Assembly (NCBI GenBank): GCA_003023745.1
Contig: PXYV01000032.1
Location: forward strand, 1-54,839
DNA from: Sulfobacillus acidophilus
Lineage (GTDB): Bacteria > Bacillota > Sulfobacillia > Sulfobacillales > Sulfobacillaceae
Direction of reading: 5' to 3'
Length of the DNA: 54,839 nt
The translations under genes and the position numbers were made by a program. The notes beneath the pieces are model-generated. The model did not search any database. It was not told the origin of the DNA and saw only the letters and a program-made list of their open reading frames with translations. The first letter of the stretch is position 1; the number at the start of each line of letters is the position of its first letter. Of this stretch, positions 25,498 to 34,685 are shown piece after piece.

Positions 25498-26628
25498 ATG
25501 TTCGCGTTATTCTCGGCTGGATATGGCATGGGACACCATCGCGCCGCAGACGCCGTGTGTCAGGCCCTCAAGCAGCTATTCCCGGGCGAGCCCGTCGAAT
25601 TCGTTGATTATTTGTCGCTGTTGCCGCCTCACCTGAAATCCGCAACGCTTGGTGTCCATCACGCGCTTACACGGCACTGGCCTTGGGGGTATGGCGTCAT
25701 GTATCAAGTGACTGGCCGGCTTTCGGCTATCCCCTGGTGGCAGCAGTTGGAACAGGGTCCCGGCGCGGCCCGCTTGGCGGCGTGGATAACAGAACGGAGC
25801 CCACGGGCAATCATTGCCACGCATCCCATGCCGCTTATGGGTCTTGCCGGTCTCAAGCAGCAAGATCTGCTGAAACACCCAGTGATTGGCGTCATTACGG
25901 ATTACGTGGCGCACCCTAGTTGGATCCGGCACGGCGTCGATGGCTATGCGGTAGCCAACAGACGCATCGAAAGTCTGGTTCGCCAGCGGTTGGGCCCATC
26001 GGTCAACATACGCGTCACCGGAATCCCGATCGACCCGGCGTTTGGCCGAAAACCGTCCGGGGAACTGCTGCGAGCCCGCTGGGGCTGGGACGGCCGTCCG
26101 CATGTGTTGATTAGCCTTGGGTCATACGGAATGCCCCGTCGGCAAGCCCTGACCCTGGTCCACGCACTCGATGAGTTAACTCCTGCATGTGTTTTGGTAT
26201 TGTTAACCGGACGCGATGAAACACTGAACACCATTCTCGCGCATGAAGCCCAGAGTCATCCCGATTGGATCGTACGACCGTATCAGAACAATATGGCTGA
26301 GTGGCTCCAAGCCTGCGATGTTGTCATGACGCCCGCAGGCGCCTTAACGCTGACCGAAGTGGCCGCTGTTGGGCGCCCGCTCGTCATCTACCAACCCCGC
26401 CCGGGTCAAGAGTGGGGCAACGCGCAATGGTTTCGAGATCAGGGCGCGGCAGTTCTCGCCTTTCACCCTCATGAGGCCTGTGGTGCGGTGCAAACCCTGT
26501 TAACCCAGCGGCAAACGACGCAGCACATGGTGGAAGCGATGCGATGGATGGTGCCAGCCGAAGCCGCTCAGCAAGTCGCCTATCTCGTGCAGGACCTCGT
26601 AAAGCCGGATCCCACGAAAGATCCGTAG
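25498..26628 (+). CDS. MGDG-synthase/UgtP-like glycosyltransferase (GT28 family)
   Basis: A 376-residue glycosyltransferase with the N-terminal MGDG-synthase domain (FSAGYGMGHHRAADAVCQAL at residues 5-24, FVDYLSLL) and a C-terminal GT28 nucleotide-sugar-binding half (LISLGSYGMPRRQAL, DVVMTPAGALTLTEVAAVGRPLVIY). Relatives transfer glucose or galactose to diacylglycerol at the membrane. It is the last gene of the hopanoid operon, 2 bases after hpnE. It may glycosylate diacylglycerol or the side chain of an extended hopanoid; the operon position favours the latter but the fold does not decide. No clear terminator follows. Confidence 0.85.
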   Translation: MFALFSAGYGMGHHRAADAVCQALKQLFPGEPVEFVDYLSLLPPHLKSATLGVHHALTRHWPWGYGVMYQVTGRLSAIPWWQQLEQGPGAARLAAWITERSPRAIIATHPMPLMGLAGLKQQDLLKHPVIGVITDYVAHPSWIRHGVDGYAVANRRIESLVRQRLGPSVNIRVTGIPIDPAFGRKPSGELLRARWGWDGRPHVLISLGSYGMPRRQALTLVHALDELTPACVLVLLTGRDETLNTILAHEAQSHPDWIVRPYQNNMAEWLQACDVVMTPAGALTLTEVAAVGRPLVIYQPRPGQEWGNAQWFRDQGAAVLAFHPHEACGAVQTLLTQRQTTQHMVEAMRWMVPAEAAQQVAYLVQDLVKPDPTKDP

Positions 26629-26805
26629 CATGTCACGAGAATTCTACCAAAAAGCTACTGTTCTTTATCAAGCAGGGTCGGGGTATTTCTGTCGCGCGTA
26701 AAGCATTGGGCGCCGAAAGCGAGACCCGCGCCACTTCGGGACTATATAAGCTTATGAGGCGTCCGCCTAAGTGCTGTAGCGACCGCTTGTACCTGGCACT
26801 CGATG

Positions 26806-28041
26806 CTATTGCAGCGGAGCCTGCCAGACCCAGGTGGCCCCCTTGGAGGACCAACTGACCCCACCGGCATAGACCATCAGGGAATTAGGCGTTGCCGCTC
26901 CGGCGGCGTGCCACTGCCATATGCCTCGGGAATTGGGATATCCGATCGAAAAGTGGCGAGTCTTCCAGTTGGCATCCACGAGAAAACGGTTGCCGACCAA
27001 GACCGTACCATCGATAATCCGCAGGTCGATGCGATGGCGGCCGTTCGCTTGGACCACCGGGATAGACTGACTAGAGTATTGGAGGTCTTCGTGAATTGGA
27101 ACCGCGACGTAGCTGGGTCCCCAACCCGGAAGCCATAACTCTTGGAGCACAGCACTTTCATCGGCCAGCGTGGTAATCTGATGAAACAACGTGGTGGGCT
27201 GGATCCGAGGCCGCTCCAGTTTGTGGGTCAAAAGGTTATACACCGCCGCGGCGTTTGGGGTACTGGCGCTGCCGTCCTCCTCACCCAAGATTGCGGTCGG
27301 TGTTCCGGCCTCAGCTTGGAATCCTGAGGGCAACGGTTGCGCCGGTTGGCTGGGCTTTATAAAGGACCAGGCTTCGCCTTGGCCGGTTTGTGACCAGGTC
27401 AGAATCCAGTCAGCTGCGGTGCTCACCGTGTCCGGATAGTTAACGTTCGTGGTGGTGACCGCTCCTGCAGGATTACTGATCGGCATCAAAGCTCCAGTCG
27501 CCAAATTCCACCACAGAAACTCAGTCGAACCTTGCCCGTGTACCATAAGAGGCACACCGCTGCCCGTTGACCAGACCCCCGCAGGATTGCCACCCACCGC
27601 GAAGCTCAAAAGAGGACCTTCGTTGAGTTGGGCTGCCGTGGGATGGACGTTCCAGCGCAGCAACAGCCGCTTCGTGCCCTGCCATGTGGTTAACACAACC
27701 TGATATCCAGCCAGAACACGACGAATCGAAAGGATGCCCCACAAAGACATCATGGTATCGCTATCGCCACCGTTTAGGACGACGGCGGGAATGCGCACGG
27801 CTTTGATGCGGCCGACCTGCCGCGCATGATGAAACGCGTGCGGCACCGCACCGCGAAGAGTGCCCACAACGGTCATTCCAGGTATTCTAAACGAGTTGAC
27901 GAGGGCATGGTCGGCTGCTAACGTCCGAGATACCCGGGCCATCGCCAACCGATGGTACTTTGCCGTAACGGCTTTAGGCGCCGCAAGTCCTAACGCCGCC
28001 AGACTCGCAATTGCCACCACACTGTACTGGAAAAACCGCAT
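26806..28041 (-). CDS. Secreted protein of unknown function
   Basis: A 411-residue protein with a clear signal peptide (MRFFQYSVVAIASLAALGLA, likely cleaved after about residue 27) and no later membrane segment. AAGGGAG lies 9 bases before the ATG. The mature part is rich in Trp, Gly, Ser and Thr, with repeated patterns such as LLLRWNVHP, EFLWWNLATG, DWILTWSQTG, GIWQWHAAG and GATWVWQAP. This suggests beta strands recurring every 50-70 residues, as in a beta-propeller, although I recognise no family. It is convergent with the hopanoid operon and divergent from the TPP-controlled permease, so context gives no function. Confidence 0.7.
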   Translation of the reverse strand: MRFFQYSVVAIASLAALGLAAPKAVTAKYHRLAMARVSRTLAADHALVNSFRIPGMTVVGTLRGAVPHAFHHARQVGRIKAVRIPAVVLNGGDSDTMMSLWGILSIRRVLAGYQVVLTTWQGTKRLLLRWNVHPTAAQLNEGPLLSFAVGGNPAGVWSTGSGVPLMVHGQGSTEFLWWNLATGALMPISNPAGAVTTTNVNYPDTVSTAADWILTWSQTGQGEAWSFIKPSQPAQPLPSGFQAEAGTPTAILGEEDGSASTPNAAAVYNLLTHKLERPRIQPTTLFHQITTLADESAVLQELWLPGWGPSYVAVPIHEDLQYSSQSIPVVQANGRHRIDLRIIDGTVLVGNRFLVDANWKTRHFSIGYPNSRGIWQWHAAGAATPNSLMVYAGGVSWSSKGATWVWQAPLQ

Positions 28042-28177
28042 AGGATTGTGCTCCCTTTATCGATAGTTGCCTGAACCTCACTGACCATCTTTGCTAACGC
28101 CAGCCATAGACCATGGGTTACCTATCCGAGGATTTGTGAGGCGTTTGATCTTCCTATCGTACCTCCGGCTAAATTAG

Positions 28178-28206
28178 TTGCGATAGTCTACGAATCTCGC
28201 TATAGT
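28178..28206 (+). promoter_or_regulatory. Promoter of the TPP-riboswitch transcript
   Basis: TTGCGA (28178-28183) and TATAGT (28201-28206) with a 17-base spacer place the start of transcription near 28213, at the first base of the riboswitch. Confidence 0.6.
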
Positions 28207-28212
28207 GTAAAC

Positions 28213-28290
28213 GGACATGAGGGGTGCCCATTTGCTGAGAGGCTTCACGCCAACCCTTGAACTTGGCCAGGTAATTCTGGCAAAGGACAG
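28213..28290 (+). promoter_or_regulatory. TPP (THI-box) riboswitch
   Basis: GAGGGGTGCCC, GCTGAGAGGC, AACCCTTGAAC and the GGCCAGGTAATTCTGGC arm occur in the canonical order and spacing of the thiamine-pyrophosphate aptamer. A terminator follows and then a permease gene, so thiamine pyrophosphate should shut the gene off by early termination. Confidence 0.93.
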
Positions 28291-28299
28291 TGTCAGCTG

Positions 28300-28326
28300 A
28301 CGACCCTGTTCGGGTCGTTTATGTTT
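28300..28326 (+). terminator. Terminator platform of the TPP riboswitch
   Basis: A 7-bp stem (ACGACCC at 28300-28306 with GGGTCGT at 28312-28318), a 5-nt loop and a T-rich tail (TTATGTTTT) lie between the aptamer and the permease gene. Confidence 0.75.
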
Positions 28327-28393
28327 TCACCCGAACGGACGGACCGCCACTCCTCTTGCTCATCTTGTGATTACAGCAAGGAGGAAGGTTTGC

Positions 28394-29785
28394 ATGCGGA
28401 TTCCCACCGAGAATCACTCCCCATCCCCATGGGTCGTCGAAGCAGCGGGCCTCGAACCCATTTCCGATCTCCAGCGCCATGGTGATGCGCGCCAGTTATT
28501 CTGGGTTTGGTTTGCCGGCAATCTGTCTTTCGCGTACCTTGTGATTGGTGCTGCCGTGTGGAGTTTCGGGCTCTCCCTATGGCAAAGTGTACTATCGATC
28601 GCGGTGGGCACCATGGCTTTTGGGGCAATCGGATACCTCGGACTTCCAGGTCGCCGTACCGGGCTTCCCACTATGGCCTATTTTTCCCGCTGTTTTGGCA
28701 GCCGAGGCAACCGACTCATGGCCTTAGTCTCATGGATTAACCTTCTCGGATGGGAAACCGTCGTCCTCATCATTGCCGCCTACGCGGTGTCCACCATGTT
28801 CCATCGCGGGTTTCATACACCCATGACCGCCCCCTGGCTGTGCCTATCATTAGCTTTGGCAGCACTTTTCGAACTCTCCATCGCATTCTTTGGCCACACA
28901 TTAATCGAAGCCGTCCAACAATGGGTCTCGTACGTGTTTGGCCTGCTAACGCTCGTGGTCCTGCTGGCATTCGTGCCTCACATCGCATGGCATACCCTGC
29001 TTATGAAACCGCCCGGTCCTTGGTTAAGCGGGGTAGTCCCCGCCATCACCATTGTTATCGCAGTGAGCGCCTTATCCTGGGTAACGACCGCCTCGGATTA
29101 CACACGTTATTTGCCTTCGTCGATACCCAACGTACGGCTGGTACGTGCCGCAGCCTGGGGGGCTGTCATTCCTACAGGGACCCTAATGATGGCTGGCGTA
29201 TTGTTCGGTAATAGTGCGCCATCCCTTGCCGCCGCTGTTAACCCCATCCAACTCCTACTGCACTGGATGCCAACCTGGGCAGCTATTCCCTACCTAGTGG
29301 TCACCTCTGTCGGAATGATTGCCGGCGGCATCATGTGCGCCTATTCATCCGGGCTCAGCCTCTTGGCCGCTGGCATCACGATCCCGCGATCTCGGACCAT
29401 CGGCGTCGACGCGATGGTCTCCATCGGCGCGAGTCTCTACGTACTGCTCATGTCCCAGCACTTCCTTAGTTTCTTCGAGGCGTTCTTGAGCCTTATTGCT
29501 TGCTTACTCGCTCCCTGGGCGGCCGTGGCTCTCGTCAACGTTGTAGGAGAGCAGAAAAATGTCCCGGTTCAAGCTATGACCGCCTGGGCCGTGGGGGCGG
29601 CTATCGCATTGGCCACCACTTCGACCGTAATTTTCACCGGCCCGCTGGCACTCGGGATTTTCCGCACGTCCTCACTTGGATACGTTACCGGATTTGCCGT
29701 CACTCTGGTCATCTATTTATGGGCAGGCCGGAAGGCAAGTAAGAGGTGCATAACCGCTCCCCCCTCTATTCAGCAGTCTCCCTGA
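28394..29785 (+). CDS. NCS1-family permease, probably for a thiamine precursor (CytX-like)
   Basis: About 463 residues with roughly 12 hydrophobic helices (for example FWVWFAGNLSFAYLVIGAAV and VVTSVGMIAGGIMCAYSSG), the layout of nucleobase:cation symporter-1 transporters. The start is the ATG at 28394, about 7 bases after AAGGAGGAAGG; the ATG at 28367 lies before this site. The TPP riboswitch in front points to import of a thiamine precursor, most likely hydroxymethylpyrimidine, as in the riboswitch-regulated CytX group. Substrate is therefore inferred from regulation. No thiamine synthesis genes are adjacent. Confidence 0.85.
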   Translation: MRIPTENHSPSPWVVEAAGLEPISDLQRHGDARQLFWVWFAGNLSFAYLVIGAAVWSFGLSLWQSVLSIAVGTMAFGAIGYLGLPGRRTGLPTMAYFSRCFGSRGNRLMALVSWINLLGWETVVLIIAAYAVSTMFHRGFHTPMTAPWLCLSLALAALFELSIAFFGHTLIEAVQQWVSYVFGLLTLVVLLAFVPHIAWHTLLMKPPGPWLSGVVPAITIVIAVSALSWVTTASDYTRYLPSSIPNVRLVRAAAWGAVIPTGTLMMAGVLFGNSAPSLAAAVNPIQLLLHWMPTWAAIPYLVVTSVGMIAGGIMCAYSSGLSLLAAGITIPRSRTIGVDAMVSIGASLYVLLMSQHFLSFFEAFLSLIACLLAPWAAVALVNVVGEQKNVPVQAMTAWAVGAAIALATTSTVIFTGPLALGIFRTSSLGYVTGFAVTLVIYLWAGRKASKRCITAPPSIQQSP

Positions 29786-30400
29786 CGCGAGGGCCGCCAA
29801 TCGTAGCGGTGGTCTGATACCAAGATCTGTGGAGTGTTCCCAGCGCCCGTTGCGAATGAACCCTGCACACAATATCACATCCCGATGCCATCCGGCGGGG
29901 CTGGTTTGTCAGCCATCCCGAAATGCTCCTCAAACAACACCCCGACAAATTGAGTCGTTTCGCATGCCACGAGTCCCAAGCGATGGTATCCGTTTTCTCT
30001 AAGTGGACCACTCGAGCTCTACAACTGACCACCGCAAAAAGAAATGTCGTGTAATCAACCTGCATCGGGTAAGATCCGGTGATTTATGTGTCTATCAGCA
30101 AATATTGATCTCTACAAGTTAGTCGTGCGCCGCGCTCGCCCGCAGGCTAGCAGGGGTGCATTCGAATCTCGCTATCGTGCGGTCGCTGCACAACTCGACA
30201 TCATTTTCGAATTAACACAATCGCCTGCAATCCGTCCACTTAACCAAACAGCGACAATTCTGCCCGTCTGATCAATCCATCTAAGCAGACGCACTTGCCG
30301 ATTCAGATAACATTACAACCACAGTGCAACACGAGACGCGTTTCGAACTTGACTGCCCGGCCGAATAATGAGACCTTCATCCGGACCTCTACCCATTTGG
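29786..30400. other. Intergenic region without a supported gene
   Basis: About 615 bases between the permease and the first allantoinase, which converge here. A 99-codon minus-strand frame (29766-30065) begins in protein-like fashion, and a second minus frame ending at 29875 reads RENGYHRLGLVACETTQFVG, so the two may be halves of a decayed gene. I recognise neither. No terminator hairpin with a T-run was found. Confidence 0.35.
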
Positions 30401-31783
30401 TTAATGAGCCGACACCACCTTGGGCGATGTGGTGCGCGATGTCATCAATCTACCGACCGGGTTTCCCACGATACCTTTTCTCACATCAAACACAATATTG
30501 CCGCGAACGATAGTGGTCGTGATGCGGCAATCAATCTTGCGGCCAACGTATGCACTATGTTTGTTCTTATAATAAAGATCTTCCCGCCTTAATACGTATG
30601 ATTGATTGGGGTCAATCAGCACGATATCGGCGTCTTTAGATACCGCAATCTGACCCTTGTCAGGCAGACCAAATCTCGCAGAGGGGTGGGTCGCGATCAA
30701 ATCGACGAATTGTACTAAAGGCAGTCCTCTTTGCTTAACGGCTACATCAAACATGACGTCGACGCTATTCTGCGCCCCACTGATTCCGCCCCAGGCTTCA
30801 AAAATTCCGCCGTCTTTCAGATCTTCGGTACATGGAGAGTGGTCAGAAGCGATCCAATCGATGTTTCCATTCAAGAGTTCCTGCCACAGTCTTTCTTGAT
30901 CTTTTGCCTTTCGGATAGGCGGTTGACACCTTGCATAATTGCCAATCCGTTCAACCTCCTCCGCTGTGATGGCCAAATAATGAGGACACGATTCGACGGA
31001 CACATCCACGCCGTCCCTACGAGCCCGTTGCACAGCCTGTACCGCTTCCGCTGTGCTGATATGGACAAAGTGAATCTTGCATCCGGTTTCTTTGGCGAAG
31101 AGAATCGCCCGCTGCACCGCCTCCACTTCGGTGAAAACAGGCCGCGAATCAACATAATCCATCGCGGTCGTTCTGCCCAGACGTACCATGTCTTGGGCCA
31201 ACCCTTCCGTAATCGACAGATTCTCGGCATGAAGGCATAACAATTTCCCCAACTCGGCAAGCTTCTTCATCCCCTTGTATAGGGCATAATCGTCTACATT
31301 CTTAAAATCCCCAGGAATGTCACTGCCACAGTTTGACATGAACGCTTTGTAGGCAAACACGCCCGCCTGAGCCAATTCTTCAAGATCATCCAGGTTACCC
31401 GGCACCAATCCCCCGTAAAACCCGTAATCCACATAATTTTGGTTTTTAGCTGCCTCGATTTTTAAATTCAGTGCCGCCTTATTTGTAGTGGCCGGCAAGG
31501 CATTCAACGGCATCTCAATATAGCTGGTAACGCCACCGGCTGCCAAGGCCTGTGATCCGGTTGCGAACCCTTCCCAACCAGTTCGCCCGGGCTCACTAAT
31601 GTGAACATGGGTGTCGATCATGCCTGGTATGACATACTGATTGGATGCATCAACAACGTCATTGGCGTCCTCGCTAATTCGATTGGCGATACACGCGATC
31701 TTGCCGTCGCGAATCCCAATCTCCACCCGACTGACACCTTGCGGCAACACAACGTTGCCATTCCTAATGATTAAATCGTACAC
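30401..31783 (-). CDS. allB: Allantoinase (E. coli AllB-like)
   Basis: Hydrolyses the hydantoin ring of allantoin to allantoate. A 460-residue cyclic amidohydrolase with the metal ligands in IDTHVHISEPGRTGWEG, the carbamylated-Lys position in FAYKAFMSNCGS, HAEN, HISTAEAV, and the Asp in IASDHSPC. The order of motifs, including MPLNALPATT and DVMFDEAV-like blocks (DVMFDVAVKQRGL), is close to E. coli AllB. The start is the GTG at 31783 behind GCGAGGGGGG; the frame extends to 31843 without a site. It is the last gene of the allantoin island and the second allantoinase in it. Confidence 0.92.
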   Translation of the reverse strand: MYDLIIRNGNVVLPQGVSRVEIGIRDGKIACIANRISEDANDVVDASNQYVIPGMIDTHVHISEPGRTGWEGFATGSQALAAGGVTSYIEMPLNALPATTNKAALNLKIEAAKNQNYVDYGFYGGLVPGNLDDLEELAQAGVFAYKAFMSNCGSDIPGDFKNVDDYALYKGMKKLAELGKLLCLHAENLSITEGLAQDMVRLGRTTAMDYVDSRPVFTEVEAVQRAILFAKETGCKIHFVHISTAEAVQAVQRARRDGVDVSVESCPHYLAITAEEVERIGNYARCQPPIRKAKDQERLWQELLNGNIDWIASDHSPCTEDLKDGGIFEAWGGISGAQNSVDVMFDVAVKQRGLPLVQFVDLIATHPSARFGLPDKGQIAVSKDADIVLIDPNQSYVLRREDLYYKNKHSAYVGRKIDCRITTTIVRGNIVFDVRKGIVGNPVGRLMTSRTTSPKVVSAH

Positions 31784-31889
31784 AAAAAGCCCCCCTCGCA
31801 AAAATCCTCTTCGCTGCGTCCAACCGACAACCGCGCACGACAATCATGCAGGACTCTCCGCCTGGTTTGATTGCCGCGCTCCGCATCCG

Positions 31890-33302
31890 TTATCGGCGAT
31901 CCATTGGTGTGTCAGCCGATTTGGACTGAAAGACTGTGCCCAACTTAAATCGCGAGTCGTGAAACGCATACTTCATCAACAAGTAATACGATATGCCAGC
32001 CGTGACCAATCCGATAATCCATGCCAACTGAACAAACATAAACGCAAAGAGCGCACCAATGCCAATAGCGATCAGGGCGTTCGGATTGTATCCTGAAAAC
32101 ACTCCATGAACCTGATAGAGGTCGCTCACGTCGACATGCTGTCTTCGTAAGAAATAGTACTCAACCAACAGCACCGCGAGAATGGGACCAAGAAACGCCG
32201 AGTAGATTAACACAAAGTCGTCCAAGCCTCGAGCGGATCTTTGGGCATCCAAAAGCCAAGGAAACGAAACCATGGCCAGCAAGCCCGTAATCGTCACCGC
32301 AACCTTATAATTCAATTTGGATCGCGAGAGCAATTGAATCACATAGGTTGGAGTCACAATATTGGCAACCATATTGGTTGACAGAGTAGCAATCACGATA
32401 AACACCGAAGTAATAATCGTTATGACCGGATCCTTGACGACCGCAGCAATAGCTGAGGCAGGATTGGTAATACCCGTGGCGCTAGCCAACATGACCCCGA
32501 CCATAATGACAAACCCATACGACAAAATGATTGGGGTGAAATAGATGAAAAAGCGTTTGGTGTTCTTAATGCCCGGTTTGAGTTCGCGAGAATAGTCGGC
32601 AGCGCTGAGGAAAATTGCTGCATAATTGCCCAGCAGCACCATGATGAATCCGAAAAATGTGACCCCCCAGGAACCTTTGGCATCAACCCACTTCGAAACA
32701 ATGACACCGCTATAATCCTTGAGCAGCAGGACAAAGATATAGACGAGGGCTGCCATAATGACAACCGTCGCCAAGGCAGTGACCCATTTAATGGAGCGAA
32801 ACTTAAAAATCGACAGTACAATCTGGGCAACCATTAAACCCACAAAACAAATCGCAACATTGTTAAAGGCATTGCCGGTCGCGATTTTTAGCACTTCGTT
32901 CAGTGCTGTCCCTCCGATCCAGGTCTGAATACCATACCAAATAATTGCAGGAACACCCCGCAACAATGATGAAATGGCATTGCCTTTGTCCCCAAATGAT
33001 ATTTTGAGCTGCATCGGATAAGGAATCCCTAGTTTGTATCCCGCCCGATCATTGAACACAAAAATAAACGCAATTAACGTGATGGTCACAACCATGGCAA
33101 TGATCGACTGCGGCAAGTTCAACGTTGCCACACCGAGGACAACCATACTGCCGCCAATTGCCATATTACCCATGTTCACACCGTCGCCTGTCCACATCAG
33201 CATATATGGCAACGGGCTTAACGTTCGCCGTTCCGTATTGGTCGGCGCGAGGGCTTGATCTGTCGCTAGTGCAGAGGTACCTATCGTTTCTGTGCTTGCC
33301 AC
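31890..33302 (-). CDS. pucI: NCS1-family allantoin (or related purine catabolite) permease
   Basis: A 470-residue membrane symporter with about 12 hydrophobic segments. LPYMLMWTGDGVNMGNMAIGGSMV, GVPAIIWYGIQTWIGGTAL, GNYAAIFLSAADYSR and LYSAFLGP-like LIYSAFLGPILAVLLVEYYFLRR are hallmarks of the NCS1 allantoin/cytosine/hydantoin group. The GTG start at 33302 has AGAGGAG upstream. Its position between two allantoinases makes allantoin the likely cargo. The C-terminus is hydrophilic and cytosolic. Confidence 0.9.
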   Translation of the reverse strand: MASTETIGTSALATDQALAPTNTERRTLSPLPYMLMWTGDGVNMGNMAIGGSMVVLGVATLNLPQSIIAMVVTITLIAFIFVFNDRAGYKLGIPYPMQLKISFGDKGNAISSLLRGVPAIIWYGIQTWIGGTALNEVLKIATGNAFNNVAICFVGLMVAQIVLSIFKFRSIKWVTALATVVIMAALVYIFVLLLKDYSGVIVSKWVDAKGSWGVTFFGFIMVLLGNYAAIFLSAADYSRELKPGIKNTKRFFIYFTPIILSYGFVIMVGVMLASATGITNPASAIAAVVKDPVITIITSVFIVIATLSTNMVANIVTPTYVIQLLSRSKLNYKVAVTITGLLAMVSFPWLLDAQRSARGLDDFVLIYSAFLGPILAVLLVEYYFLRRQHVDVSDLYQVHGVFSGYNPNALIAIGIGALFAFMFVQLAWIIGLVTAGISYYLLMKYAFHDSRFKLGTVFQSKSADTPMDRR

Positions 33303-33338
33303 CCTGGACTCACTCCTCTTCTAGTTTGAATCGGTGAA

Positions 33339-34685
33339 TTATGCCGTGGTGCGATCGACCATGATTTTGTCCGCGTCAAAAATCACTTGACCACCCACAA
33401 TGGTGGTTTTTACCTTTCCCCGAAAATTCTTGCCGACATAAGGAGAATGTTTGTGACGATAAAAGAGATCTTGTGCGCGCAGAGTAAAAGTTTCGTTCAA
33501 GTCAACCAGCGCTAGATCCGCATCATACCCAACAGAAATATGCCCCTTGCCCTTCAACCTAAATCGCCGAGCAGGATTGGTTGCCATCAGCCGCACAATG
33601 CTTTGGAGAGAAACCCGTTTTCGATGAAAGCCTTCCGTCAATAGCACGTTAAGTGTTGATTGAGCCCCGGAAATGCCGCCCCAGCCTTCGAAAAAATTTC
33701 CAGTAATGCGCTTTAAGGACTCCGGGGCGGGCGAATGATCAGATGCAATGATATCAATTTCACCATGAGCAACGGCGACCCAGAGCTCGTCCAACTCCTC
33801 GGCATCGCGCAAGGGAGGGCTGCACTTGGCCACACCCCCTTGTTCCTCTAAGTCATGGACGCTTAGGGACAAATAATGCGGGCACGTTTCCACCGAGATA
33901 TCGACCCCCTGAGCCTTCGCGTCGCTTACCAATTGGGCTACTTTTCGATTGCTCGCGTGCACCACATGCACCTTGCAACCAGTTGATTGGGCGTACGATA
34001 TAAGTTTGGTGACGGCTTGCACTTCAGACGCAATGGGTCGGGACTCAACGTAGTCGCGGGCCGTGGTTTTGCCTTGGCTCAGTTTTTCGTCCGTCAGACG
34101 CCCACAAATGTCGGCGCTCTCCGCGTGAACGGCCAAAATTGAACCCAACGAGGCGATCTCTTTCATTCCTTGGTATAGCGCTTCATCGTCTAACCATAAA
34201 TACTCGTCAATCCCACTGGGCGACATAAATGCTTTGAACCCAACGACACCACCTTCATGCAACGCTTTGAGCTGGTCGATATTGGTCGGCACCAGACCGC
34301 CCCAAAACTTGGCGTTGACGATCGACTTTTCCTCGGCCAATCGGCGTTTGATTATCAAATCCTCCACGGTGAAAACCGGCGGCGTGCTATTAAGCGGCAT
34401 ATCAACGTATGTCGTAACTCCACCTGCAGCAAGGCTCCTGCTCCCGGTGGCTATGCCCTCCCATTCAGACCGGCCTGGCTCATTAAAGTGCACATGAATG
34501 TCGATCAAACCCGGAAACACGTGTTGGCCCGTGGCATCAATTTCCTGGTGCCCCTTGCCTTCAATCGTTCTGTTCTCGGATATTTCCGCAAATTTGCCAT
34601 CACGAATCGCAATATCTCCCTGAAACGTAGACTCGGACGTCACTATCTGACCATTTCTGACAATAAAGTCGTACAGTCGGGACAT
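33339..34685 (-). CDS. pucH: Allantoinase (Bacillus PucH-like), second copy
   Basis: A 448-residue cyclic amidohydrolase with IDIHVHFNEPGRSEWEG, VGFKAFMSPSG (carbamylated Lys), AVHAES, VHVVHAS, ETCPHYLSL and IIASDHSPAPE, so all metal-centre positions are present. AGGAGG stands 8 bases before the ATG. It shares clear but not close similarity with the allantoinase at 30401-31783; the sequence around the carbamylated Lys and the MPLNSTPPVFTVEDL block is more like Bacillus PucH. First gene of the three-gene allantoinase-permease-allantoinase unit. The two copies could differ in stereochemistry (R or S allantoin) or one may act on another ring such as a dihydropyrimidine. Confidence 0.9.
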   Translation of the reverse strand: MSRLYDFIVRNGQIVTSESTFQGDIAIRDGKFAEISENRTIEGKGHQEIDATGQHVFPGLIDIHVHFNEPGRSEWEGIATGSRSLAAGGVTTYVDMPLNSTPPVFTVEDLIIKRRLAEEKSIVNAKFWGGLVPTNIDQLKALHEGGVVGFKAFMSPSGIDEYLWLDDEALYQGMKEIASLGSILAVHAESADICGRLTDEKLSQGKTTARDYVESRPIASEVQAVTKLISYAQSTGCKVHVVHASNRKVAQLVSDAKAQGVDISVETCPHYLSLSVHDLEEQGGVAKCSPPLRDAEELDELWVAVAHGEIDIIASDHSPAPESLKRITGNFFEGWGGISGAQSTLNVLLTEGFHRKRVSLQSIVRLMATNPARRFRLKGKGHISVGYDADLALVDLNETFTLRAQDLFYRHKHSPYVGKNFRGKVKTTIVGGQVIFDADKIMVDRTTA

